Positions 18,755 to 26,321 of a stretch of DNA of 64,000 nt are shown here, in pieces (the first letter of the stretch is position 1; every line of letters starts with the position of its first letter). This DNA comes from Candidatus Gastranaerophilales bacterium (lineage in GTDB: Bacteria; Cyanobacteriota; Vampirovibrionia; Gastranaerophilales; Gastranaerophilaceae), in assembly GCA_947625495.1 (NCBI GenBank), contig CANQOQ010000009.1, forward strand, positions 1-64,000. Reading direction: 5' to 3'. The notes below the pieces were generated by a model. That model saw only the letters and a list, made by a program, of their open reading frames with translations. It did no database searches and was not told the origin of the DNA. A program made the position numbers and the translations under genes.

Positions 18755-20044
18755 TTATGTTACGATTTTTGCAAGCATTTTTTCATTATCAAAAATATTT
18801 GTTAATATAATTTTTTGCTTGGTATCTTTATATAAATCTTTATCGTCAATGAGTACATTAATATAATTTTTTGTAACTCCTTTCAATAGATTCGTTTTTT
18901 TATCTCGTTTTTTTTCTATAATTACTTCATTTTCGGTATTTAAATTGTCTGTTAAAAATTTTTTTAATTTATTATCCGATATTTGCTGAATTAAAGAGGC
19001 CCTTCGTTTTTTTTCTTCTTGAGTAACCTGATTAGGCAATTTATCTGCTATTGTTCCTTTTCTTCTCGAATATGGAAATACGTGTATTCTGCTTAAATTT
19101 ATGCCGTTCAAATTATTTCTTGTAATTTCAAAATCTTCACATGTTTCATCAGGAAATCCGACTATGATATCACTTCCGATAAAAGCATTTTTAAACTTGG
19201 AATTTATAGTGTCAACAAGATTTTTTATATCTTCTGATGTATAGTTTCTGTTCATATTTTTAAGAGTTTTATCACATACGGATTGCAGTGATAAATGAAA
19301 ATGAGGACAAAATTTTGTTGATTTTGATAAAAAGTCTATAAAATCGTAATCCAGTTCCAGAGGATTTAATGAACCTAAGCGGTATCTTTTAATATTTGTT
19401 TTTTCAATTTCTTCGATAAGATTTTTAAGAGTTTTCTTATCTTTAAAATCCTGCCCCCACTGTCCTATATGAATGCCCGTTAAAACCGTTTCATAATATC
19501 CTTCATCAGCAAATATGTTAATTTGTTCTACAATATTTTTAATTGAATTTGAACGGTTTTTACCTCTTGCAAAAGGTATTGTACAATAACTGCACCTGTT
19601 ATTACAGCCGTCTTGTATTTTAACCGAGGCTCTTGTTCTGCTTGTTTGGTGCAGCGTTTTATATCTGAAATCATCATGAGAAAATATATCCGATACTTTA
19701 TAATTGCATTTTGATTTCAAAATATCCGCTATATCATTTTTTTCCCAATTACCTATAACAACATCAATAAAGTCTGAACTTAGTAAATCTTCTTTGTTAA
19801 GCTGAGCCATACATCCTGTGATAACAGTTGTTACGTCAGGATTTTCCCGTTTTGCCCGTCTTAAATAAGACAAATTTTTACTATCCGCAATATGAGTAAC
19901 GGAACAGGAATTTAATATATAAAAATCAGCTTCTTGTATTCTATCAGTTTCCCAAAAACCGTTATTAATAAGAATTTCAGCAATTAAAGCCGATTCCACC
20001 TGATTCGTTTTACAGCCTAATGTTTTAATTATAAATTTTTTCAT
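18755..20044 (-). CDS. mtaB: tRNA t6A37 methylthiotransferase MtaB
   Basis: Radical-SAM methylthiotransferase that turns t6A37 into ms2t6A37 in ANN-decoding tRNAs. The N-terminal UPF0004 domain shows the cluster cysteines in KTLGCKTNQVE, LNSCSVTH and VITGCMAQ. The radical-SAM site is CNNRCSYCTIPFARG (CxxxCxxC). A C-terminal TRAM-like region follows FPYSRRKGTIADKLPNQ. Length 429 is usual. The TLGCKTNQ and TGCMAQ variants favour MtaB over MiaB or RimO. Confidence 0.93.
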   Translation of the reverse strand: MKKFIIKTLGCKTNQVESALIAEILINNGFWETDRIQEADFYILNSCSVTHIADSKNLSYLRRAKRENPDVTTVITGCMAQLNKEDLLSSDFIDVVIGNWEKNDIADILKSKCNYKVSDIFSHDDFRYKTLHQTSRTRASVKIQDGCNNRCSYCTIPFARGKNRSNSIKNIVEQINIFADEGYYETVLTGIHIGQWGQDFKDKKTLKNLIEEIEKTNIKRYRLGSLNPLELDYDFIDFLSKSTKFCPHFHLSLQSVCDKTLKNMNRNYTSEDIKNLVDTINSKFKNAFIGSDIIVGFPDETCEDFEITRNNLNGINLSRIHVFPYSRRKGTIADKLPNQVTQEEKKRRASLIQQISDNKLKKFLTDNLNTENEVIIEKKRDKKTNLLKGVTKNYINVLIDDKDLYKDTKQKIILTNIFDNEKMLAKIVT

Positions 20045-20136
20045 ATAGAAAATAATATATGTAAAAATGATTTATTTTTCAAATTCTTCTAATTTTAATT
20101 TTAAGTATCTGTATTTGAATTTTTTATTTCTATATT

Positions 20137-21009
20137 TTAATTTACCCCCCCCACAAAGAGATTAGAGATAAATCTGTAATAATAATACTTAAAATAAATT
20201 ATGTGCCTAATTTTGTATAAACTAAAATATTCTTTTAAGGTATTTTTTATTGTATTTGGAAGGGTATTTTGAAGTGTATTCCGAATTGTATTTTCCATCT
20301 GGGTAATTTTCTTGCGCATATAGTTTACGGTTTCGGGGGTGTAGTATAAATCTTCTATAATAGGATAATACAGTTTTGTATTTCCGTTAAATCTTTGAGG
20401 GATTGCGGGATTTGTAGGATGAATAAAATTACAATAGATTACATATACGTTTGGAGTCAGTTCTGTTGAATCATACTTATCAATTTGATAATTGGGATTA
20501 TTAACAATATAAAAGAAATCTATTATTTTATCGGGGTACTTGTTTTGAAGTTTAACCTGCTGTTCAATTAAATAATCATTTTTAAATCCCATATCATAAG
20601 CAAAAAATACGAATAAAATACGATTAGATTTATTAATTGAGTTGTATAGCCGTTCCACTCTCCTTAAATATCTTTCCTTAACCTTAGGATATACTTCGCT
20701 TATCGGTTTGTCCGCAGGAAAATCATGCTTGTATCTCAAACCTGTTCTTTTATTTATGACACATAAGCTCTTTACATCATCTACCGTATTTCTGCCTTTA
20801 TTATCAAGGTCTTCAAGTTCAAAAAAGTCCTTAAATCCGTTGATTATTAAATCGACTTTTCCTTCAAGTCCGCCTTTACCGCATATTTCTGGTATAACAC
20901 CTCCGCACCAGTCAAAAGGAAGAGTTTTCTCCTGCAGATGACATGCTCTTAATGCATTACTGGTTGCACAATGCTCTCCCAAAGAAATAACTAAATCATA
21001 ATATTTCAT
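20137..21009 (-). CDS. DUF1796 (putative papain-like cysteine peptidase) protein, copy 1, with 3' poly-G tract
   Basis: A 290-residue protein with the DUF1796 hallmark SLGEHCATSNALRACHLQ, then PFDWCGGVIP; the conserved Cys may be catalytic but the activity is unproven. Such genes are common in capsule and surface-polysaccharide loci. It is a tandem paralogue of 21122-22024; the last ~25 residues (YKIRHIIYFKYYYYRFISNL) are identical while the rest has diverged. A G8 run lies in the coding strand six codons from the stop. One extra G would replace -VN-stop by a 24-residue extension (GKLKYRNKKFKYRYLK...) ending at 20072. AAGG precedes the ATG. Confidence 0.82.
   Translation of the reverse strand: MKYYDLVISLGEHCATSNALRACHLQEKTLPFDWCGGVIPEICGKGGLEGKVDLIINGFKDFFELEDLDNKGRNTVDDVKSLCVINKRTGLRYKHDFPADKPISEVYPKVKERYLRRVERLYNSINKSNRILFVFFAYDMGFKNDYLIEQQVKLQNKYPDKIIDFFYIVNNPNYQIDKYDSTELTPNVYVIYCNFIHPTNPAIPQRFNGNTKLYYPIIEDLYYTPETVNYMRKKITQMENTIRNTLQNTLPNTIKNTLKEYFSLYKIRHIIYFKYYYYRFISNLFVGGVN
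20145..20152 (-). repeat. poly-G tract (G8 on coding strand), candidate phase-variation site
   Basis: Eight consecutive C on the + strand, in otherwise AT-rich DNA, inside the 3' end of the DUF1796 copy 1 gene. G9 opens a downstream frame; G7 gives an immediate stop. Confidence 0.8.
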
Positions 21010-21121
21010 ATTTTCTGCCTTATAATATTTATGTACGTTTTATATTGTTAATTTTTTTCACCAAGATATTCTTCTAATTTTGATTTTAAAAATTTATATT
21101 TATATTTTTTATTTTTATATT

Positions 21122-22024
21122 TTAATTTACCCCCCCCCACACAAAGAGATTTGAGATAAATCTGTAGTAATAATACTTAAAATAAATAATATGCCTAATT
21201 TTGTATAATTTGAAAAAATCTTTTAATTTATTGTTAAAGGTAATTTCTAAATCTGATAATTTCTTGTTTAATTTTGCGGAAATAGAAATCTCACTGTTAA
21301 AGTCTTTTTCAAGAGCTGTTAATTTCTTTCTGATAAAATTGATTGTAGCGGGTGTAAAAAAGTTTTCTTCTAATATAGGATAATATAATTTTGTGTTTCC
21401 GTTCCAATCTTCAGGACTGACAGTACTTGTCGGATAAATAAAGTTACAGTCGATTCTTATTACCTGCGGTGTGATTTGGTACATATCATATTTGTCAATT
21501 TTATAGTTACTGTTATTCATAACGTATAAAAAATCGATAATTTTATCAGGATACTTCTTTTGTAATTTTTCCTGCTGTAAAATTAAAAACTCATTTTCAA
21601 AGTTACCTTCTCTTGACATATAAACAAATAAAATACGATGAGAATTGTTAATTACTTCTAAAAGGCGTTTAGCTCTTCTGTCATATTTATTTTTAACTTC
21701 AAGATACGAATCTTCAATAGTTTTACTGGAATGGAAATCATGTCTGTATTGCAGACCTGTTCTTTTGTTCACAATCCATAGATTTTTAAAATCATCTTCT
21801 TTGTTATTGCCTCGATTTTGTAAATCTTCATATTCAAAAAAATGTTCAAAATTGTTTAAAATAAGATCTACTTTGCCTTCAAGTCCGCCTCTGCCGCACT
21901 TTTCAGGAATAACACCTCCTGACCAATCAAATACCATTGAAATATCTTGTAATTTGCATCTTCTCAATGCTGTTGAAGTTATACAATATTGACCTAAAGA
22001 AATTGCTACATCGTAATATTTCAT
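21122..22024 (-). CDS. DUF1796 (putative papain-like cysteine peptidase) protein, copy 2, with 3' poly-G tract
   Basis: A 300-residue paralogue of the adjacent gene, sharing MKYYDVAISLGQYCITSTAL, VFDWSGGVIPEKCGRGGLEG and the C-terminal YKIRHIIYFKYYYYRFISNL. An in-frame TTG lies at 22036, but GGAG at 22031-22034 is spaced six bases from the ATG at 22024, and the paralogue starts at the same residue. A coiled-coil-like insertion around 235-265 distinguishes it from copy 1. The G9 run near the end shifts between a short tail (WGGVN) and, with one more G, an extension of about 30 residues ending at 21048. It follows the GT2 gene by 18 bases, so the three genes probably form one operon. Confidence 0.82.
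   Translation of the reverse strand: MKYYDVAISLGQYCITSTALRRCKLQDISMVFDWSGGVIPEKCGRGGLEGKVDLILNNFEHFFEYEDLQNRGNNKEDDFKNLWIVNKRTGLQYRHDFHSSKTIEDSYLEVKNKYDRRAKRLLEVINNSHRILFVYMSREGNFENEFLILQQEKLQKKYPDKIIDFLYVMNNSNYKIDKYDMYQITPQVIRIDCNFIYPTSTVSPEDWNGNTKLYYPILEENFFTPATINFIRKKLTALEKDFNSEISISAKLNKKLSDLEITFNNKLKDFFKLYKIRHIIYFKYYYYRFISNLFVWGGVN
21130..21138 (-). repeat. poly-G tract (G9 on coding strand), candidate phase-variation site
   Basis: Nine consecutive C on the + strand at the same relative place as the tract in the neighbouring paralogue. G10 would open the conserved extension. Confidence 0.8.
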
Positions 22025-22042
22025 ATTTATCTCCAATTAATT

Positions 22043-23221
22043 TTATACTGTGTAAGTATTCTGTTTTTGTATTTTTCTCTTTGAAAATCTGATTCTCGGA
22101 ACTATTTTTCTTATTAACATATATATACATTGAAGTATAGACAGATTTCTTGCTTGTTTATTATAAATGTGTTCTTTCCAATTTTCTTTCTCTTTTGGCA
22201 ATAAATATGAATAAATTTCTCTAAATTCTTTTATTCCGAATCCGAATTTATCTTCCAGCTTTTTTTTCATATTTTCATCTTGTAAGAGTTCATATAATTT
22301 CTGATTTCCGATAATTTCTCTTGTTGGAATTTGGTCTTTAAAATAATCAAATCTATGGTAATAAGTAAGAGAAGCATAAAAATATGCAATTATAAACGGA
22401 ATAAATTCAACATCATTTTCTTTAAGAAGTTTTGAATATGTACAGGGACAAAGTTTTTTTACCAAATTAACATTTTTTATTTCAAAAAATATCGGGAGCA
22501 GCTCGTATAATTCAAACCAACCTTGTTTACAAGCTTTTGGTGCATTTTTTATACTTGAACTTTGATAATCTGAAATTCTGTAATCTATTATTGATTTATT
22601 TATAAAACCTATTTTTTTATTTTTTATTAATGCACTGACCCATAAATGAACATCAAAAAGCATTACAAAAGTTTCATTGGGGATAACCGTATCGAAAAAG
22701 TCTTTTTTCACCATTGCCGTGGGGTATGCCAAATGAGAGTACCCTTTGAAAAAAGCCAAAAGGGTTTTTTCTTCATCATTATTAAAATTTACTTTAGGAA
22801 TATCTTCAGACCATTTTACGTGCAAATCTTCTCTGTTTTCCGATATAAAATCCATATCAGCGAATACCATATCTTTATCAGGATGATTTTCCATATAATC
22901 AACAAGAGTTTCAAGACAATCTTCCTTCATAATATCATCTGCGCACAATAATTTTACATATTTACCTTTCATTAACGGTAAAGTTATCTTGAGATTATAT
23001 CCGCTTCCTCCGCCTAAATTTTCTTTGGCATTTACGTGCTTTATTCTGGCATCTTTATATGAATGAGCTATTATCGGGCAATTGTCAGTTGAATCATGAT
23101 TGAACAAGAATAATTCCCAATTTTTATATGTTTGATTTATTACGCCGTCAATAGCATCTTTTAAAAATTTTTCATCGTTATAATAAGGAATAAAGACCGA
23201 AATTAATGGATTATCCGTCAT
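22043..23221 (-). CDS. family 2 glycosyltransferase
   Basis: A 392-residue GT-A enzyme, probably building or decorating a surface glycan. Seen: PLISVFIPYYNDEKFLKDAI, INQTYKNWELFLFNHDSTDN, LGGGSGYN, and LCADDIMKED, the likely DxD-type metal site (ADD). The C-terminal ~150 residues are helical and basic, ending without a clear membrane anchor. It heads the probable operon with the two DUF1796 genes. No normal ribosome site is seen; the upstream region holds G8A7 followed by TAGAAT and the ATG, so promoter and start lie unusually close together. Confidence 0.88.
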   Translation of the reverse strand: MTDNPLISVFIPYYNDEKFLKDAIDGVINQTYKNWELFLFNHDSTDNCPIIAHSYKDARIKHVNAKENLGGGSGYNLKITLPLMKGKYVKLLCADDIMKEDCLETLVDYMENHPDKDMVFADMDFISENREDLHVKWSEDIPKVNFNNDEEKTLLAFFKGYSHLAYPTAMVKKDFFDTVIPNETFVMLFDVHLWVSALIKNKKIGFINKSIIDYRISDYQSSSIKNAPKACKQGWFELYELLPIFFEIKNVNLVKKLCPCTYSKLLKENDVEFIPFIIAYFYASLTYYHRFDYFKDQIPTREIIGNQKLYELLQDENMKKKLEDKFGFGIKEFREIYSYLLPKEKENWKEHIYNKQARNLSILQCIYMLIRKIVPRIRFSKRKIQKQNTYTV

Positions 23222-23239
23222 GGTATATTCTATTTTTTT

Positions 23240-23247
23240 CCCCCCCC
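23240..23247 (-). repeat. poly-G tract upstream of the GT2 gene
   Basis: Eight C on the + strand (G8 then A7 on the gene strand), 18 bases before the GT2 start. All three upstream frames stop, so it cannot switch translation; it would act on transcription. Confidence 0.75.
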
Positions 23248-23292
23248 CTATCCTTTAGTTACTCCATGATATTATAAAAAATCCAAATACGC

Positions 23293-23321
23293 AAAAAAAA
23301 TGTTTGCAGAGTTTGCAAACA
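23293..23321 (-). terminator. minus-strand rho-independent terminator
   Basis: On the minus strand TGTTTGCA, loop AACTC, TGCAAACA, then T8. No annotated minus-strand gene lies upstream of it before the glutamate synthase genes, so it may end a small RNA or act as a leader attenuator for the GT2 operon. Confidence 0.75.
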
Positions 23322-23340
23322 TCAAATAAACACGAGGATA

Positions 23341-23428
23341 TTAAGAGAGAGAGTAAAAAAAATTATTTTTTAATCATTTCGCCTGAAAAGGATGATTATT
23401 TTTCTCTTAACAGTGCCTCTGTTTTTTT
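23341..23428. ncRNA. candidate structured RNA or leader in a 362-base gene-free stretch
   Basis: The gap 23222-23583 has no credible ORF but holds nested pairing: an outer 8-bp stem TTAAGAGA (23341-23348) with TCTCTTAA (23403-23410), and an inner 7-bp stem TAATCAT (23371-23377) with ATGATTA (23392-23398). On the plus strand a small hairpin AACAG/CTGTT plus T7 (23409-23428) shares two bases with the outer stem. On the minus strand the structure leads toward the terminator at 23293. Orientation is undecided and no known RNA class was recognised. Confidence 0.35.
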
Positions 23429-23544
23429 GTTTTTATATCCTTTCTGATATTATTCACACATATATAAAGTTTTTTTTTGTTTATAAATTGCTTTTTTTAT
23501 TTTTTTAAAGTTAATATAACTTAATAATTAAAATAAAATACTTC

Positions 23545-23574
23545 TTGACAAGTATCTTGTAAAGTACTTAAAAT
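23545..23574 (+). promoter_or_regulatory. promoter of the glutamate synthase genes with embedded inverted repeat
   Basis: Perfect TTGACA at 23545-23550, an 18-base spacer, TAAAAT at 23569-23574. The spacer contains AAGTA (23550-23554) and TACTT (23565-23569) as an inverted repeat, suggesting an operator. The expected transcript start (about 23581) is only two or three bases before the ATG. Confidence 0.65.
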
Positions 23575-23583
23575 AACTGTGAT

Positions 23584-24690
23584 ATGTGCAGAATAGGTGC
23601 AATAAAATCAAAAAAATATTTACACCCGTCGATAGCCTTAAAATTAATGCGCTCACAGCAAAAAGGACATGATAATTCAGGTTTTGCTTTTGTAATGCAG
23701 GATTTGGGCGGGATTTTTGCTGCACACAAAGATTTGCCTACTCTATCAATGGCAGCTACCGTTGAAGGTACAAGAAAAGCCGAGGATATACTCCATAATC
23801 TCGGTTTTACTCGTGTTCTGCAATGGACACCTGAAATTAATCATCAAAAAGGCTTAAAAATTGAACCTATGCCGAATTATATTTTTGAAACTTTTCAATA
23901 TCCTAAAAGTCATAAATATGCGACTCAAGAGGAAAAAGAAGAGCTTCTTGTTGATACTGCTCTGCTTTTAAGAAAAGAATTGGATGAAGATAATTCAGGT
24001 TTTATGTATTCATTTTGGCCCGATGTTCTTACATTAAAAGAAATAGGAAGCCCAAAGGATATCGGTACATATTTTGGTTTGTGGGATGAAAATGAGGAGT
24101 TGTGCGCAAAAGTTATTACTGCACAATGCAGACAAAATACAAATTATGATATTGTCCGTTATGCTGCTCATCCGTTTTTCTTGGAAGGGTATACAATTCT
24201 GGCAAACGGTGAAAATACTTTTTTTGAAAAAAACAGAGATTATCAACAGTCTTTATATAAAGCATACATAGGTTTTGAATCGGATTCACAGTGCTTTTTA
24301 TATACACTTCACTATGTTAATAAAATATTAAATTGGCCTTTAAAATATTATAAACACACAATTACACCTCTTCCTTACGAAGAAATTGAGAAAAGAGAAG
24401 ACAAAGACGTATTATTAAGGATAAAAGCATCTTTATCTCACCTTGAAATAAACGGGCCTAATACAATTTTAGGCGTTCTTCCCGATGGGAAATTAATGTG
24501 TGTATGTGATTCTAAAAAATTAAGACCTGTTGTTGTCGGAAGAACCGATGAAACCGTAATTATGACATCTGAAGTTACGGGTATAAATGATGTATTACCT
24601 GATAGGGATACTTCTCTGGATATTTATCCGAATGAAAAAGAAACAATAATAGTAAATGATGATTTGACGGTGGAAAGATGGATGCAGTAA
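23584..24690 (+). CDS. glutamate synthase, class II glutamine amidotransferase subunit
   Basis: A 368-residue stand-alone glutaminase part of archaeal-type glutamate synthase: it hydrolyses glutamine and passes ammonia to the synthase subunit. The start is fixed by MCRIGAI, whose Cys becomes the N-terminal nucleophile after Met removal. Other family features are RSQQKGHDNSGFAF and, later, ILANGENTFF. There is no ribosome site before the ATG and the promoter is immediately upstream, so translation is probably leaderless. It overlaps the next gene by 13 bases. Confidence 0.88.
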   Translation: MCRIGAIKSKKYLHPSIALKLMRSQQKGHDNSGFAFVMQDLGGIFAAHKDLPTLSMAATVEGTRKAEDILHNLGFTRVLQWTPEINHQKGLKIEPMPNYIFETFQYPKSHKYATQEEKEELLVDTALLLRKELDEDNSGFMYSFWPDVLTLKEIGSPKDIGTYFGLWDENEELCAKVITAQCRQNTNYDIVRYAAHPFFLEGYTILANGENTFFEKNRDYQQSLYKAYIGFESDSQCFLYTLHYVNKILNWPLKYYKHTITPLPYEEIEKREDKDVLLRIKASLSHLEINGPNTILGVLPDGKLMCVCDSKKLRPVVVGRTDETVIMTSEVTGINDVLPDRDTSLDIYPNEKETIIVNDDLTVERWMQ

Positions 24691-26306
24691 AAATAAATCA
24701 ATTACATTTGGATGATTTGCCTTGGATTATTGAATATGACGAATCAAAATGTATTCAATGCGGTAAGTGCAGTGCTGTATGCTCTTTTGGTGCTATAAAA
24801 CCCGTTATTGAAAACAGACGAATACATTCTAACGGGCTTCAAAAACCGTCTTTTAATAAAGTTTTGGTAATTAAACAGCAAATTTCACTTGAAAATTATT
24901 GCAGGGGCTGCGGAATGTGTTCAAGAGTATGCCCCAATGGTGCCATAAAAGCTGTTAGAAATTTTAATGACAAATATTCTGTCAGATATAGAGCGGCAAA
25001 AGCTGATTCATTTAAAAAAGGCGGTCGTTCAAACTTAAATACGGAAGGAAGAACTCTTGATAAAATAAAAGTGGGCAGAATCTCCCAGATGACAGACCCG
25101 TCATTGGATGCTGCCCGTCATCAGTTTGAATTAAGAACTCCTTTTGGCAGAATATTATCAGCAGATAAATTGAACCTTCATAATGAAAACGGGGAAATGA
25201 AACTGTCAAATCAGCTGCCGCCAAACAGGTGGATATATCCGGTTATTATGGGAGATATGTCAATAGGTGCGGTTTCATGGCGTATGTGGGAAGCAATGGC
25301 TATAGCTACCGCATATTTAAATGAAGTTATGGGTTTGCCTGTCAGAATGTGTACGGGAGAAGGCGGAATCCCCGTGAGACTTTTAAAATCAAAATATGTA
25401 AAATATATGATTTTACAAATAGCTTCGGGACATTTCGGCTGGAACAGAATTATTCAGGCAATGCCTGATATGACCGAAGACCCTGCAGGTATACTTATAA
25501 AAATCGGTCAGGGCGCAAAACCGGGTGACGGCGGACTTTTAATGGCAAGTAAAGTTGCAAAATACGTGCAGGAAATAAGAGGAGTACCAAGAGCTGACCT
25601 GTTAAGTCCTCCTACACATCAAGGCTTATATTCTATTGAAGAGAGCGTTCAGAAGATGTTTTTATCAATGAATGCCGCATTTAATTTTAAAGTTCCCGTT
25701 GCAATAAAAGTAGCTGCTTCTGTTACAAGCGTATCTGTTTATAATAACCTTTTAAGAGATCCTTATAATATCGTGGGCGGTTTCTTTATAGACGGCTTAG
25801 CAGCAGGTACGGGCGCTGCACATGAAATATCTTTGAACCATACGGGACACCCCATTACATCAAAATTAAGAGACTGCTATCTTGCAGCGGTTCATCAGGG
25901 AAGGCAGGGCGAGATTCCTTTATTTGCAGGCGGCGGACTCGGTCAGACGGGAAGCTTTGCCGCTGATGCGTTTAAACTTATTTGCCTCGGAGCAAACGGC
26001 GTTTTTACGGGAAGAATGCTTCTTGAAATTGCAGGGTGTATAGGAAATGATACGGGTAAGTGTAATGCCTGCAACTCTGGACTTTGTCCTGCGGGTATTG
26101 CTACTCAGGATTTATGTTTGACAAAAAGACTGGATATCGATGCTGTTGCCCAAAATATTGTTAATTATTTTATTGCAACCGATATTGAACTTAAAAAGCT
26201 CATGGGTCCTGTCGGAAACTCAACACTCCCTATAGGAAGGTCTGACGCCCTTATAACTGTTGATAAACACGTTGCAAACAGGTTAGATATTCAGTATGTA
26301 TGTTAA
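24678..26306 (+). CDS. glutamate synthase, FMN-dependent synthase subunit with N-terminal ferredoxin domains
   Basis: A 542-residue catalytic subunit that makes glutamate from 2-oxoglutarate and ammonia. Residues about 10-95 hold two [4Fe-4S] motifs: CIQCGKCSAVC and CRGCGMCSRVC. The FMN barrel follows, with IKIGQGAKPGDGGLL, FFIDGLAAGTGAA, PLFAGGGLGQTGSFAADAFK, and the [3Fe-4S] cysteines in CNACNSGLCPAGIATQD. It belongs to the short archaeal-type architecture, where the glutaminase, synthase and GXGXG parts are separate polypeptides. The ATG lies within the end of the glutaminase gene. Confidence 0.93.
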   Translation: MDAVKINQLHLDDLPWIIEYDESKCIQCGKCSAVCSFGAIKPVIENRRIHSNGLQKPSFNKVLVIKQQISLENYCRGCGMCSRVCPNGAIKAVRNFNDKYSVRYRAAKADSFKKGGRSNLNTEGRTLDKIKVGRISQMTDPSLDAARHQFELRTPFGRILSADKLNLHNENGEMKLSNQLPPNRWIYPVIMGDMSIGAVSWRMWEAMAIATAYLNEVMGLPVRMCTGEGGIPVRLLKSKYVKYMILQIASGHFGWNRIIQAMPDMTEDPAGILIKIGQGAKPGDGGLLMASKVAKYVQEIRGVPRADLLSPPTHQGLYSIEESVQKMFLSMNAAFNFKVPVAIKVAASVTSVSVYNNLLRDPYNIVGGFFIDGLAAGTGAAHEISLNHTGHPITSKLRDCYLAAVHQGRQGEIPLFAGGGLGQTGSFAADAFKLICLGANGVFTGRMLLEIAGCIGNDTGKCNACNSGLCPAGIATQDLCLTKRLDIDAVAQNIVNYFIATDIELKKLMGPVGNSTLPIGRSDALITVDKHVANRLDIQYVC

Positions 26307-26321
26307 TTTTGGAATGTAATT

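Noticed and set aside
22024-22036. TTG start for DUF1796 copy 2
   Set aside because: GGAG spacing and the paralogue's N-terminus both support the ATG at 22024.
23341-23428. Glutamine riboswitch before glutamate synthase
   Set aside because: None of the glnA or downstream-peptide motif core sequences is present; only generic stems are seen.
23550-23569. NtcA box at the glutamate synthase promoter
   Set aside because: The GTA and TAC half-sites are ten bases apart, not the canonical eight; kept only as an unnamed inverted repeat.
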